Below are positions 42,531 to 53,635 of a DNA stretch of 64,000 nucleotides, piece by piece; position 1 is the stretch's first letter; the number at the start of each line of letters is the position of its first letter. The stretch comes from CAZXCK01 sp964639225 (GTDB lineage Bacteria > Chloroflexota > Anaerolineae > Aggregatilineales > Phototrophicaceae): assembly GCA_964639225.1 (NCBI GenBank), contig CAZXCK010000009.1:1-64000 (forward strand), given 5' to 3'. Below the pieces are notes generated by a model that saw nothing but the letters and a program-made list of their open reading frames with translations, was not told the DNA's origin and ran no database searches. The translations under genes were made by a program, and so were the position numbers.

Positions 42531-45500
42531 ATGAGCCACTCATCATATGGGCATCGATCATCCTGGGTCAGCAGTATCATCCTGCTGGTATTGCTGCTGT
42601 CGATTGGAAACGCATTCGCCCAATCACAGGACCCCACAGCTACACCGGCGGATCCCGCTGCCGAATCCACAGAGGATGTGACCATTCCCACTCTGGTGGA
42701 AACGGCGACGACTTCACCCACCGGTCAGGAGACGGAATCCAGCGAGACCATCACTCCGCCCGCAGACGAACAGCCTGGTGACGATCCTGAGCCGACGCCT
42801 CTGGAAACCGAAACACAGGAACCCGATCCGACGCCTACTACTGAGCCGCCCGCTGATGGCGATGGCTCCGGTGACAACCCCGACAGCTCCGGCGACACAG
42901 GCCAGTTGCCTATAATCCCGATGGCCCCGCAGACCTTCTGCCAGATGGACATCAACGACGCCGATGATGACAATCCGTTTACCTATGATTTCGAAGTCAC
43001 GCAGGCCAACAACATCGACTCCTTCGCCTGGGACCTGGGTGATGGCGCGACCAGTACCGCTCCGAATCTGTCGCACACTTACGCGGATGTCGGCACTTAC
43101 AATGTAACGCTGGTCTGCACACCGCTTACCGGCTTTGGTAGTGACATTACACTGAACGGCAGCATTACTATCGAGCCGGTGCCGCAGGCTGCTTTCGAGG
43201 TTGTTCAGGGTTACACCATCGTGCAGGCTGTCAGCCCCGCCAACCCGGTGACCATCACGACCGTTAACCAGAGCACACCCAGCGGCCTGACGTTCGCCTG
43301 GCAAGTGCGCCGCGCCGATGACTCGCTAGTGTGCAGCGGCACCGACCCCACCATCACCTGCAACCTCACCGAATACGGTGAGTACGATGTGCAGCTTACG
43401 GCCAGCGCCGGGTCAATCGACTCGGTGATGACGCGCACTGTCGCCGTTAACGCGCCGCCGCCGCAGGCGACCTTCACCCTGAGCGATGCCGGCGGTCCCG
43501 GTCCCACGCTGCCGGTTGATGTCACCGGTGTGGACCTGGGTGCAGGGCCAATCACGTCCTGGGACTGGATCTGGACTTTTGAGGATGGCACTACCGGTAG
43601 TCGCACCGATGCCGCGCCTGACCCCTTCACAATCAATTTCCCGTCGGGCACGCATCAGGTGCGGCTGGATTACTCCGGTCCTGGCGGCTCTGGCGACGTT
43701 GTCAAGCAGGTTGTCGTTTACGAAGACACAGCCAACCTGACAGCCAGCTTTACGTGGGAATCACGAGGGACCACCAGCGATGGCACCGGTGTTGAAATCT
43801 GTTTTACCAACACCAGCGAAGGACTCTACACCGTAAGTCAGTGGGACTTCACCGGCGATGGCAGCTACGACGTGACCGATAATTCATCGCCGGTGTGCTG
43901 GGTTTATCCGGCTGAGGGCTTTGTTTTCGTCACGCTGCGTATTGCCACCAGCGCCGCCGACGATGCGGACTTTTCCACCGGCACAGAACAGGTCGAGGTT
44001 GTCTTCTCGCCCATCGCTCAGTTCAACATCACGCCCGACACGGAGATCACCGAAGGCACGCTCATCAGCCTTCAGGGCGACATCAGCGACGGGCAGATCG
44101 ACACCTACACCTGGGAAATCAATGGTGTTGAGATCAGCAGCGGCTCGGACGCTAACCTGACCGACATCCCGCTGCCGCAGGTGGGCGCCAACACCATCCG
44201 CCTGACCGTGACCGGCCCCGGCGGCTCGTCCTTCACCGAGCAGATCGTCTTTGTTAATCGCCTTGAACTCACCTGCGATTTTGACGGCAATCTGAGCGTG
44301 CTTCCCAGCGCTGGCGCGCAGGACTACACCAGCATCATCGGCAACACGGGCGGGCGTGTCATCGATTACCTGTGGCGCGTCACCGGCAGTGGAAGCGGTC
44401 TGCCGGCCACCTTTACCACCGAAGACATCAACGTAGATTGGGGTTCGATTGGCACGGGCGCGTTCCTGGTGACGCTCGAAGCCTCGTGGAGCGACGGCGA
44501 AGACGGTTCGAGCTGCTCCAGGAGCAGGACCGTTAACGTGTCGTATCCGCCGCTGGTGTGCGATATGACCAACGATCTGCCCGGCACGCTCTACCCGGAC
44601 GGCCAGACCTACAACTTCAACGGACAGCTCTCCGGCCTGGAAGACCGCGCTATCGACAGCCAGAACATGCAGGTCTTCCGTGATGGCGTTGAGGTGTCGT
44701 CTGACAGCGGCAGCGCGCTGAGCTGGCTCAACACCGACGACTCCACCATCGCTACTGCGATTAATTGGCGTGTGCGCTATTCGGCAGCAGCCGACGATGG
44801 CTCCGAATGCTTCGAGGACCTGGAGTTCACCACGCAGCCCTATCCAACCGAGCCAACCCTATCCTGCTCGGTGACCGGACAGGGCAGTCCCCGGCCTCAG
44901 ATGCCCAATCACAACGGGCTGTACAATTACACCATCAACCTGAACGACCCCGCCGGGCGCACATTTGATGTTCTGAGTTGGACGCTAGGCGACAATGGGC
45001 AGCTCGTCTCTGCGGCTGGCTCAAACCCGATGACGGTTCGCTGGCTGCCGGATGGGACATTTGGCTATTTGTCATCTGTGGCCGCGTCCATCAGCGTGCA
45101 GAATGCCGACGGCTCTACCGAAGACATCAATTGTACACGGCGCAATGTCAACGCCAGCATTCCGCGCCTGACATGCCCCACGCCCACCGGCGACATTCGA
45201 CCGGTGTTCGGCGAGACCGAAACCTACTCGTCCAGCGTGGTCAACCGCCAGGGTCGTGACCTGACCGTAAGCTGGACCATCACGCGGCCACCGGAGTTAC
45301 CGCAGAACCTCGGCACGGGCAACAGCATCGACTATACCTTCGACTACGCGCCAGGGGAAAGCTACCAGCTCCGTTACTCGGCGGTGGTCGCGGCATCGGG
45401 CAACGTGCCCGGCGATAGCTGTACTTCCAATAATCTGAATATCACCGTCGCTCCGGCGACCGTCAACTTTGACTGCGACGCGTTCCCCGATGGAAGTGGC

Positions 45501-48500
45501 AACAACTTCTCGCCAGCCAGCCCGACCGCCAGCTACGCCTACACCGTCGATATGGACAACGGCAACGGACTGCTGCTGCGCTACAACTACACGCTGCTGC
45601 GACCCGGAATCAACGAAACCCCACTGGCGTCCTACTCGTTCACCAGCAGCGCCGATAATCTCGTGGCTGGCCCTGCCATCCTGGGCGCCAACCTGGCCCC
45701 GTTCGGCATCGGCAACTACGTCCTGCGCGTGGACGTGCGCGCCGATGACCCGACGGACAGCGACTACACCTGCTCACTGTCTCGCCAGTTGACAGTAGGC
45801 ACGTTCAATGTGGGCTTCAGCTACGAAGACGACGAAGAGAATGCAGTAGACAACACCGCCGTTGAGGTCAACACGCCCATCTGCTTCACCAACACCTCGA
45901 CCACCTCGCATGAGGGCATCGGCGGGCTGGATTACGACTGGACCATTGACGGTGATGCCGCGTTCAACAGCCTGGGCATCAACGACCACAGCGGCCAGGA
46001 CCTGCCCGGCTGCGTCAGCTTCAGCGAACCCGGAACCTACACCGTGCGCCTGGACGGCGAAAACCGTAACGAAGGCGATGCCGACTTTGAGCGGTCGGGT
46101 TCGCGCACGGTGACGTTCAACGTCTACGGCTCGCAGAGCATCGTCATCAGCCGCACCAGCGCGGATTTCGCCCCGGCCACCCTCACGTTTACGGCCAATG
46201 GCGTCAATATCACGTCCGGTTATGCCTGGACGTTCTTCGTGCTGGATGAAAGCACCAATACGTGGAGCCAGGTCGGCACGGCCAGCGGCCAGACGGTCAA
46301 TCGCAGCTTTGGCAGTGGCGGCACCTACCGGGCGGTTGTCACTGGCTCCGGCCCGCTGGGTCCGACCTCAGCCTCGACTGAATTTGAACTCCTGCCTACC
46401 GATGGCCTGCGCGCTTCGTTCACGGCCTCGCAGTACGCTGGTATCGCCGAACTGAACGTCTGCTTCACCGATACCAGCGTCGGTGACAATCGTGTGCTGT
46501 GGGCGTGGGATTTCGACAATGGCGAGACACTGACTTACAACGCGGCCAGCATCCCCGCCGAAATCTGTACCACCTATCCCGACGTGGCTACCGCTTACCG
46601 GCCCCTACTGACTGTGAGCAACACCAGTGGATTGGTGCGTTCGGCCCAGAACACCATCCGTACCTACTCCGCGCTGGAGACCAGTTCCTCGTTCACTATC
46701 ACGCCTCAGGGCAGTGGCGGTTACTGCTTCTCCGCAATTGTCCCGGCAGGTGTCAGCGTGAATGGCTGGGACTTCGACGATGAGAGTACGGGCGGCGCGC
46801 TTACCGACGTGTGCCATAACTTCAATGCAGCCGGCGTCTACCGGGTACAGATGCAGATCGAAAATCCAGAAGGCGAAACCGGTATCGTCGAACGTATCGT
46901 GACCGTCGATCCTGATGCCAGCGGCACGCCAGTCCTGAGCGCATCGGGTTCGTGCTCAGCGGCACGGACGGCGTCATTTACCGTGACGAATAATGGCGAC
47001 GCCATGACGACCGCCGACGAGATCGTGATCCGCAACCAGGGTGGTGACATTGTGTACACCGGGCCGGTCCTGCTTGGCGCAGGGGCCAGCCAGACGTTTG
47101 AAGTCGCCGATCAGTCCGGCAGCGTGACGATGGCCTTGGTTGACAATGCCAGCGTCACCGCCAGCACTACCTGTTACTACCCGCCGGAGATCAGCGTTTC
47201 GGCGAGCTGCGCCAGCAACCTGCCGGTGTTCACCGTCAGCAACGCCCGGCCTGATGATGGCCCGATGACGGCTCCGCAGAGCTACGAAATCCGCGACAGC
47301 GCCAACAATCTGGTCGCTTCCGGCAGTTTCGAGCTTGGCCTGGGGACGGCATCAGAGTCGATCAGCGTGCCAGCGGGCAATAACCCGTATGACACCTATA
47401 CCTTCATCAGCGATGGCGCGGTGGGCAACTTCAACGTGGGCGAGACCTGCGCGACGCAGCCAGTGCTGGCGGCTGCCAGTGTGTGTTCGCTGGACACACC
47501 GGCCTTCGTCATCAGCAACAGCGGGGGCGATATGGTACTCAGCCAGTCGTATACCATATCTCAGGGCGGATCTACCATCGCCAGTGGCAGTCTGAGAATC
47601 GGCAGCGGTAACCAAGTGAGTATCAGTCTGCCGGGGGGCATAGACCCATACGAGACGGTCACCTTTGTCACTGATGGATTCGCTGGCACGCTCAATGTTG
47701 ACTACGACTGCACCTCGCCGAACCTGTCCGCGACGTCGGACTGTGCCGCGCCGGTCGCCATCACCGTGACTAACAGCGGCGGTAACATGGTCGTCGGCCA
47801 GGACTACACCATCACCAGCGGNNNNNNNNNNNNNNNNNNNNNNNNNNNNNNNNNNNNNNNNNNNNNNNNNNNNNNNNNNNNNNNNNNNNNNNNNNNNNNN
47901 NNNNNNNNNNNNNNNNNNNNNTACGAACGGCTTCGCCGGTGACGTGGTCTATGTCCACGACTGCGACCAACCGGACCTCATCATGAGTTCGACGTGTGCG
48001 GTGCCGGTCGCCATCACCGTGACCAACAACGGGGGCGACATGCTCGAAGGTCAGGACTACACCATCAGCAGTGGTGGCGAGACAGTCGCCAGCGGCACGC
48101 TGGAACTGGCCAACGGCGAAGCGACGACGATCACGCTGCCGGACGGCCTCGATCCCTACGCGGCTTACATCTTCAATACGAACGGCTTCGCCGGTGACGT
48201 GGTCTATGTCCACGACTGCGAACGTCCGGAACTGGTCGTCACCTCTACGTGCAGTTTCCCGGTTGCGGTGCGCATAGAGAATCGCGGCGGCACAATGCTG
48301 GAGCTGGAACGCTTCAATATCAGCGCGCCGGATGGCGAGGTCGTGACGTCCGGCGGTCTGCTGTTGGGTGTTGGCGAAGATCACACCGTCAGCCTGATAG
48401 GACGCACGCCTTACGTGCGCTATGCCTTCGTCACCGACGGTTACAGCGTCGTCACCGACACCATGAGCGACTGCGGCCAGCCCGCGCTGGCAGCGGTATT

Positions 48501-50031
48501 CACCTGTGATCCGGTTCCGGCATTCATCGTGACCAACACCGGCAGCAGCACAGCGGCGACTCATACCGCCCACATCCACACCAGCGACGGCACGTTGATT
48601 CTGAGCGAGAGCCTGACGCTGGCGGCTGGCGCGGTGCAGGTCATCACCATACCGGAAGACAGCGCCTTCAACGGCCCGCTGACGCTCAGCACCGGCGACT
48701 TTGGTATCGCTGCGTCTTCGACAATGTCGGAATGTGATGCGCCCGCCCGCACGGGTGCAGGCATCATAACCGGCCCCGCCGCGCCGGTCACGGGCTTCGC
48801 CAGTCTGGCGCTGCTCCCCGCCTGGCAGGATGTTCCTACCTGCGGCGTAAACTGTCCCATATTCCAACTCTACCACACCGATGAAGTCGGCGGCTGGGAA
48901 ATCTTCCGGCTGGACGGCGCAGATGCGCTCAACCGGACCACCTGGCGTGAGAATCTGTCCCTGGGCCTGGATGAGAACGTGGCCAATATGTCCCCCAGTC
49001 TGTCGCCAGACTATCGCTGGGTCGTCTTCCAGAGTGACCGCGACGGCAACTGGGAGCTTTACATAGCGCCCACCAGCGGCGGTGATCCTGACGCGGTGCG
49101 CCGTCTCACGTTCAACAGCGTTGCCGTTGATGCCGACCCCATGTGGGGTTCCAGCAACTTTGTCGTCTTTGAGACGACACGGCATGGCGTGTGGGACCTG
49201 TATATGATCGACATGTCCACCGGGCGCGAGTATCGTCTGACCGATGACGACGGCAACGATACCAACCCGTTCTGGTCGCCGGACGGCTCACGAGTCGTCT
49301 TCCAGAGCGACCGTCCCGACGAGAATGGCCTGCGCCAGTGGGCGATCTTCGAGCTGAACCTGGCGACGCGCAGCGTCACTCGCCTGAGCGATGGCAGCAG
49401 CATCGACGTGGATCCGCAGTACTCTCACGACGGCAGGCATATCGTCTTCCGCACTTACACCGCCGAAAATGCGACCAGTGTGCTGGCTGTGATGGACGCC
49501 GATGGTGGCAATCGCCGCGTCATCAGCGACCCCGCCGGTGACGCCACTAACGCCGCCTGGTCGCCGTCAGATCGTTACATCGCCTACCAGTCCGATCTCA
49601 ACGGTGGCCTGGATGTCTACGTTTACGATATGCAATCCGGCCAAACCCGCCAGGTCACCATCGACGAGGCACCCAATTACGCGCCTACCTGGATGTGTGA
49701 CGATGAGCATATTATGTTCACTTCAGATGCCGGTAATTCTCCGAACATTTTTGTAGTGCGGGCTGCGCCTATCGATGCGCCGCCGGTTCTGGCCATCGAA
49801 GACGCCGACCAGATGACGTTTGAAGACTACAACGATATCTATCCGCTGAGTACACCGGCAGAGGAAAATGCCAGCCGCGAAGGGCAGACGATGCGCGGTG
49901 CCTTCGGTGAGCAGACCAGTTTCCTGAGTCCGCCGACCGTGGTCACGTTGCCTGATCCCACGCTGGATGGCGCCATCATCGATATTCAGATCGATCTGGA
50001 GACCTGTCCGGTCCCTGGCATCTCCAACTGA
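42531..50031 (+). CDS. Giant secreted PKD/repeat protein with C-terminal TolB-like propeller (interrupted by assembly gap)
   Basis: About 2,500 residues. A signal peptide (SIILLVLLLSIGNAFAQ) precedes a low-complexity Thr/Pro/Glu linker (to about residue 130). At least nine PKD/Ig-like domains follow, with WDLGDGATSTAPNLSHTYAD, WDFTGDGSYDVTD and WDFDNGETLTYN as the clearest. From about 46.9 to 48.75 kb come tandem repeats of about 85 residues, CARDB-like (SNSGGDMVLSQSYTISQGG). The end is a TolB/WD40-like propeller with six blades (SPSLSPDYRWVVFQSDRDGN, NPFWSPDGSRVVFQSDRPDE, NAAWSPSDRYIAYQSDLNGG). It is presumably a cell-surface adhesin or recognition protein; no C-terminal anchor was seen. The two halves are out of frame only because of the 100-N filler; a 102-nt gap restores the frame. 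An intrinsic terminator follows. Confidence 0.82.
47751..48221 (+). repeat. Near-identical 255-bp tandem repeats spanning the assembly gap
   Basis: The 45 bases at 47922-47966 recur exactly at 48177-48221, an offset of 255 bp (85 codons). Bases from 47751 to the gap recur with few changes from 48004 on. The repeat units encode the pattern (A/V)PVAITVTNxGGxM ... GQDYTI. The gap falls within one unit, which explains why assembly failed here. Confidence 0.9.
47822..47921. other. Assembly gap (100 N)
   Basis: Exactly 100 N, the usual filler for unknown length. If one repeat unit spans it, the 255-bp period predicts 102 real bases (or 102 plus multiples of 255), which also restores the reading frame. 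Confidence 0.98.
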
Positions 50032-50079
50032 TGTATCCAGATCGCCACCCATTCGGTGGTGGTCCAGCAGCACAACACT

Positions 50080-50113
50080 TGCCCGTCCCGGTTACATGCA
50101 ATCGGGATGGGCA
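50080..50113 (+). repeat. Hairpin after the surface-protein gene
   Basis: Inverted repeat TGCCCGTCCCG / CGGGATGGGCA (one G-A type mismatch, 12-nt loop) 49 bp after the stop codon, without a T-run. It may protect the 3' end or assist termination. Confidence 0.45.
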
Positions 50114-50204
50114 GGCTGGTCCAAAATCCACCCGGGACACAATGACGCATTAGGCGCGTGTTTCTGCGAACAGGCAAATCGAAATATATCGGCGTCATAA
50201 AGCG

Positions 50205-50236
50205 ACAATCCCGTCTCAAGAACGGGATTGTTTTGT
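50205..50236 (+). terminator. Intrinsic terminator of the giant surface-protein gene
   Basis: A perfect 10-bp stem (50205-50214 / 50222-50231) with a 7-nt loop, followed by TTTTGT. It separates the surface-protein gene from the LacI-regulated cluster. Confidence 0.85.
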
Positions 50237-50328
50237 CTTCGGAACAAGCGCAGGCTGTGTGGGTTGGTCGATTGCTCCAGGCCGGAAATACATGCCAGTG
50301 TGGCTGAACTAATGATTGCTGTCATTCA

Positions 50329-50354
50329 GAAAACTGGTTGCGCAATCGGTTTTC
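50329..50354 (+). promoter_or_regulatory. LacI-type operator upstream of the SDR gene
   Basis: A 26-bp palindrome centred on TTGCGCAA, with 22 of 26 positions symmetric, ending just before a TATACT -10-like box (50358-50363). The same core is found before the LacI gene at 51269-51298. The position is suited to blocking RNA polymerase. Confidence 0.8.
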
Positions 50355-50439
50355 TTATATACTGGGGGGCAATATTAGGCAGCAGCTTTACGAGCACAAT
50401 CTCGATAAACCTGCGTTATTCGAAGAGGAGTCAATCAAC

Positions 50440-51234
50440 ATGGACCTGGGCCTCAAAGGAAAGGTTGCTGTTGTTACCGGCAGCAGCGTGGGAATTGGTG
50501 CTGCTATTGCCGCCGGGCTGGCCGGCGAGGGTGTTAATCTCGTATTGTGCGCACGCAATGCAGAACGCCTTAAGCAGAAAGCAGAGGAAATCAGCGGACA
50601 GCATGGCGTTCGGGTCGTCGATGTAGCTGCTGATGTAGCTAAAGCCAGTGACATCGAACGGTTGAAGGGCAGGGTAGAGGCAGAGTTTGGTGCTGTCGAT
50701 ATTCTGATAAACAATGCGGGAACCGGCAGTGAAGAGACCATCATGGATGCCCCCGACGACAAATGGCAGTATTACTGGGACCTCCACGTAATGGCCGCTG
50801 TTCGCCTGACGCGGGCAATGGTCCCCCTTATGCGCGCCAAGGGCGGTGGCGTGATTATCAATAACGCTTCGATATGCGCGTCTCAGCCATTGTGGTACGA
50901 ACCGATCTATAACGTCACCAAGGCTGCGCTGGTCATGCTGTCGAAAAACATGGCGAACGAGTTCATCAAAGACAACATTCGGGTAAACGCTGTCAATCCG
51001 GGGCTGGTGCTGACGCCGGACTGGATGAACACCGCGCGGCTGCTGACCGCAGATAAAGACGAAACCCCCGAGCAGTACCTGGAGCAGATAGCCAAGGATA
51101 ATGCGCCCATCGGACGTTTTGCCACGCCCGAAGAGATCGCTGACTTTTTCGTGTTCCTTTGCTCAGATCGCGCCAGCTATGCGGTTGGGTCCACTTTCTA
51201 TGTGGATGGAGGCTGGCTAAATGTCATCACATAG
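50440..51234 (+). CDS. SDR-family oxidoreductase
   Basis: 264 residues from the ATG behind AGAGGAG. It is a classical short-chain dehydrogenase: the cofactor motif VVTGSSVGIGAAIA near residue 11, ILINNAGTGSE, the catalytic Ser in INNASICAS, the YNVTK catalytic Tyr-Lys, then VNAVNPGLVLTP and the C-terminal GSTFYVDGGW. The likely reaction is NAD(P)-dependent oxidation of a sugar, polyol or hydroxy acid. An operator like that of the adjacent LacI regulator overlaps its promoter, so it belongs to the same regulon as the downstream RbsABC-type importer and the two alcohol dehydrogenases. The substrate cannot be deduced. Confidence 0.92.
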   Translation: MDLGLKGKVAVVTGSSVGIGAAIAAGLAGEGVNLVLCARNAERLKQKAEEISGQHGVRVVDVAADVAKASDIERLKGRVEAEFGAVDILINNAGTGSEETIMDAPDDKWQYYWDLHVMAAVRLTRAMVPLMRAKGGGVIINNASICASQPLWYEPIYNVTKAALVMLSKNMANEFIKDNIRVNAVNPGLVLTPDWMNTARLLTADKDETPEQYLEQIAKDNAPIGRFATPEEIADFFVFLCSDRASYAVGSTFYVDGGWLNVIT

Positions 51235-51268
51235 CGCTTAGCGCCTCTGAAATTTGCTGAGAATCTCT

Positions 51269-51298
51269 AATAAAACCGGTTGCGCAACCGGTTTTATT
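51269..51298. promoter_or_regulatory. Perfect 30-bp palindromic LacI-type operator
   Basis: The 30 bases are fully self-complementary: AATAAAACCGGTTGC is followed by its own reverse complement. It sits 50 bp before the LacI gene start, just upstream of a TAAGAT box (51304-51309), consistent with autoregulation. Its T-rich 3' side could also let it act as a terminator for the SDR gene. Confidence 0.85.
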
Positions 51299-51347
51299 GT
51301 GCTAAGATACAGTCAATAGTCGTTTTGAAAAGATATTGTGAACTTCA

Positions 51348-52355
51348 ATGAAACGCGCAACGATTTCTGATGTTGCCAAATTGGCAGGCGTGTCAAAATC
51401 CACTGTTTCACATGTTCTCAACGACACCCGTTTCGTTGAGGGTGAGACAAAGGCCCGTGTTCTTCGGGCCATTGCTCAACTCAACTTCCGTCCCAGCAAA
51501 ATCGCTCAGAGCCTTACCACCAACAAAACACACACCATCGGTATCATCGTGTCAGATATCACCAATCACTATTTCGGTGAGTTGATACGGTCGATTGAAG
51601 TCGTCCTTGAAACGGCGAATTACAGCCTGGTGGTGTGCAATACAGATGAACAGCTAGAGCGTGAACGCCACTACCTGAATCTGTTGACCAGCCAGCAAGT
51701 GGATGCCATCATCGCGGCGGCAACCAGCCAGCACTGGGATGAACTGTCGGTAACCTATCTCAAGAATATCCCCACGGTCTTCCTCGATCGCAAGTTTGCT
51801 GAACTTGGCGAGGCTCCCTTTGTTGGGGCAGACAATCAGGGCGGTGCTTATGCGGGCACCGAACATCTCATTCAGTGTGGGTACAGGAACATCGGCATAC
51901 TGGCTGGCTTTCAGCGCCTTTCCTCGATGAGGGAACGGCTTCAGGGTTATAAAGACGCCCTGTCCAGGCACAGAATTCCTGTGAGAGACGAATGGATTGC
52001 CTATTCTGAGTTGTCTGTTGCTGGCGGCTACCAGGCTGCCAAGCAGCTTCTGACACTGCCTGAGAGACCTGAAGCTCTGATGATCAGCAATAACTTTCTT
52101 AGCCTGGGTACGTTGATGGCGATCAGGGAATTAGGGCTTAACGTTCCCCACGATGTCGCGCTGGTTGGTTTTGACGATCATCCGTGGGCTGCTGTTTCTT
52201 GTCCCCCGTTGACTGTAGTCCGGCAACCTGTAGGCCTGCTTGGAAAAACTGCGGCTGAGATGGCGTTGGCACTCTTAAGTAACAGCCCACTCGATGAATC
52301 CCAGGTGATTCTTGAATGCGAACTGGTCGTTCGGGAATCCTGTAAGCAACATTAG
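51348..52355 (+). CDS. LacI-family transcriptional regulator
   Basis: 335 residues. The N-terminal helix-turn-helix is textbook LacI: TISDVAKLAGVSKSTVSHVL with a hinge helix to FRPSKIAQSL. The periplasmic-binding-protein-like sensor domain (about 60-330) follows, with TIGIIVSDITNHYFGELIRS, IPTVFLDRKF, NIGILAGFQRLSSMRERLQG, DVALVGFDDHPWA and PPLTVVRQP. It likely binds the sugar imported by the adjacent ABC system and releases the operators at 50329-50354 and 51269-51298. Its own gene has the perfect operator in front of it, so it should be autoregulated. Confidence 0.95.
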   Translation: MKRATISDVAKLAGVSKSTVSHVLNDTRFVEGETKARVLRAIAQLNFRPSKIAQSLTTNKTHTIGIIVSDITNHYFGELIRSIEVVLETANYSLVVCNTDEQLERERHYLNLLTSQQVDAIIAAATSQHWDELSVTYLKNIPTVFLDRKFAELGEAPFVGADNQGGAYAGTEHLIQCGYRNIGILAGFQRLSSMRERLQGYKDALSRHRIPVRDEWIAYSELSVAGGYQAAKQLLTLPERPEALMISNNFLSLGTLMAIRELGLNVPHDVALVGFDDHPWAAVSCPPLTVVRQPVGLLGKTAAEMALALLSNSPLDESQVILECELVVRESCKQH

Positions 52356-52517
52356 GTGCCTTCCAGATGAATAGAAGCGCATCAACATGTGAATACGCGA
52401 TGCGAATTCTAGATTACAGATCGAAACAGAGGGTAAGGAGGTGCATCAGGAAGCTAATCTCAACACAAAATAGGTACGGCTCAGTCCATGTATTTGTTTA
52501 TCTAAGGAGTGCAGATA

Positions 52518-53510
52518 ATGAAATCGCTTTCGAGAATTGTAGCCATTGCCATTCTGCTGATGCTGGTTGTTGGTCCTGTGATTCCAATGGCTGCTCAGGA
52601 TGACACCCCGGAAACTGAGACCTATGGAATGGTTGTGTTCCTGAGAGGTTCGGAGTTCTTCAATTGGGCATACGCCGGTATGCTGGATGCTGCGGAACGT
52701 ATTGGCCCGCATGTTGAGGTTCAGTTGGTCGGCCCGGCTGAATGGGATGCTTCGTTGCAGGCACGCGATATCTCGCAGTTGCAGGCGCGCGGTGTCGATG
52801 GAATTCTGGCCACTGCCGGTGATGCTCAAACCATGAACTCGGCGATCGATGATGCTGTCGCAGCGGGCATTCCTGTAGTGCTGTTCGACTCCGACGCGCC
52901 GGAAAGTGATCGCCTGGCGTTTGTTGGAACCAACAACTACAACGCCGGCTGCTCTGCTGGTGAAGCGGTTGCTGAGTGGCTTGGTGACGAAGCGCGTGTT
53001 GGTGTTTCGACATTCCCCGGCCCTGATCATCTCGCGCAGCGCGTAGCTGGTTTTGAGGACTGCCTGTTAGCAGCCGCTCCGGGCGCAGAGATTGTCCAGG
53101 TCGTCAATGATGAAGGCCGTGTAGACGGCGCCGAAACGGCTATCACCGCCATGCTTCAGGCAAACCCGACCATCAACGTCATCTTCGCGGCACATGGTAA
53201 TCCAGGGCCGGGCGCGGCTGCTGCTGTGCGTAACCTGGGTCTGGTTGGCGAAATCGACATCATGGGCTTCGACTTTGGACTGCCGGTTCTTGAGCTGATC
53301 CAGAGTGGCGAAATCCGCGCGACGGTTGGTCAGAATCCGTACCTGATGGGCTACATGAGCATGATGATTGCTTACGGTGCGCGCCATGAGACCGATGTGA
53401 CCATGGGAACTGGCTTCGGCCCATATCCCACCTTGGTTGATACCGGTGTCCAGATCCTCGGCCCGGATGACATCGCGCCGTTCATGAATCCGCCATCGTT
53501 TGATGACTAG
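52518..53510 (+). CDS. RbsB-like sugar ABC transporter substrate-binding protein
   Basis: 330 residues from the ATG eight bases after AAGGAG; an in-frame GTG at 52509 falls within that site. A signal peptide (MKSLSRIVAIAILLMLVVGP, cleavage near MAAQD) is present; there is no lipobox Cys. The mature protein is a type-1 periplasmic-binding fold (peripla_BP_4): MVVFLRGSEFFNWAYAGMLD, DISQLQARGVDGILATAGD, IPVVLFDSDAPES, VGTNNYNAGCSAGEAVAEWL and IMGFDFGLPVLELIQSGEIR. It delivers a sugar or polyol to the permeases and ATPase encoded downstream. Two stem-loops separate it from the permease gene. Confidence 0.92.
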   Translation: MKSLSRIVAIAILLMLVVGPVIPMAAQDDTPETETYGMVVFLRGSEFFNWAYAGMLDAAERIGPHVEVQLVGPAEWDASLQARDISQLQARGVDGILATAGDAQTMNSAIDDAVAAGIPVVLFDSDAPESDRLAFVGTNNYNAGCSAGEAVAEWLGDEARVGVSTFPGPDHLAQRVAGFEDCLLAAAPGAEIVQVVNDEGRVDGAETAITAMLQANPTINVIFAAHGNPGPGAAAAVRNLGLVGEIDIMGFDFGLPVLELIQSGEIRATVGQNPYLMGYMSMMIAYGARHETDVTMGTGFGPYPTLVDTGVQILGPDDIAPFMNPPSFDD

Positions 53511-53522
53511 AAAGCAGGCCGG

Positions 53523-53561
53523 GAGTGCATAGTCAGACCATGCCCGGGTGACTATGCACTC
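53523..53561 (+). repeat. Stem-loop after the binding-protein gene
   Basis: Perfect 13-bp inverted repeat GAGTGCATAGTCA / TGACTATGCACTC with a 13-nt loop, 13 bp past the stop codon. Such hairpins commonly stabilise binding-protein mRNA. Confidence 0.6.
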
Positions 53562-53571
53562 TGTGCGTTCC

Positions 53572-53635
53572 GAACCTGCAAGGCACACAGTATAGCACAT
53601 GAGTTTTCTCTGAAGGTACTGTGTCTTGCAGGTTC
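53572..53635 (+). terminator. Long stem-loop with T-run before the permease gene
   Basis: Arms 53572-53592 and 53617-53635 pair almost fully (GAACCTGCAAG..ACACAGTA with TACTGTGT.CTTGCAGGTTC) and are followed by TATTTT. It likely acts as a partial terminator that lowers permease and ATPase expression relative to the binding protein. Confidence 0.6.

Noticed and set aside
47822..47944. Frameshift or gene split in the giant surface-protein gene
   Set aside because: The phase change is exactly what an arbitrary 100-N filler would cause; the repeat period predicts 102 bases and restores the frame.
47400..48750. CRISPR-like array
   Set aside because: The repeats are 255 bp apart, in frame and protein-coding; there are no short identical repeats with unique spacers.
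47812..49185. Minus-strand frame of 457 codons spanning the N gap
   Set aside because: Antisense shadow of the repeat region, and it runs through unknown bases.
51269..51298. Ordinary terminator of the SDR gene
   Set aside because: It could add termination, but the perfect symmetry, the shared core with 50329-50354 and the position at the LacI promoter favour an operator.
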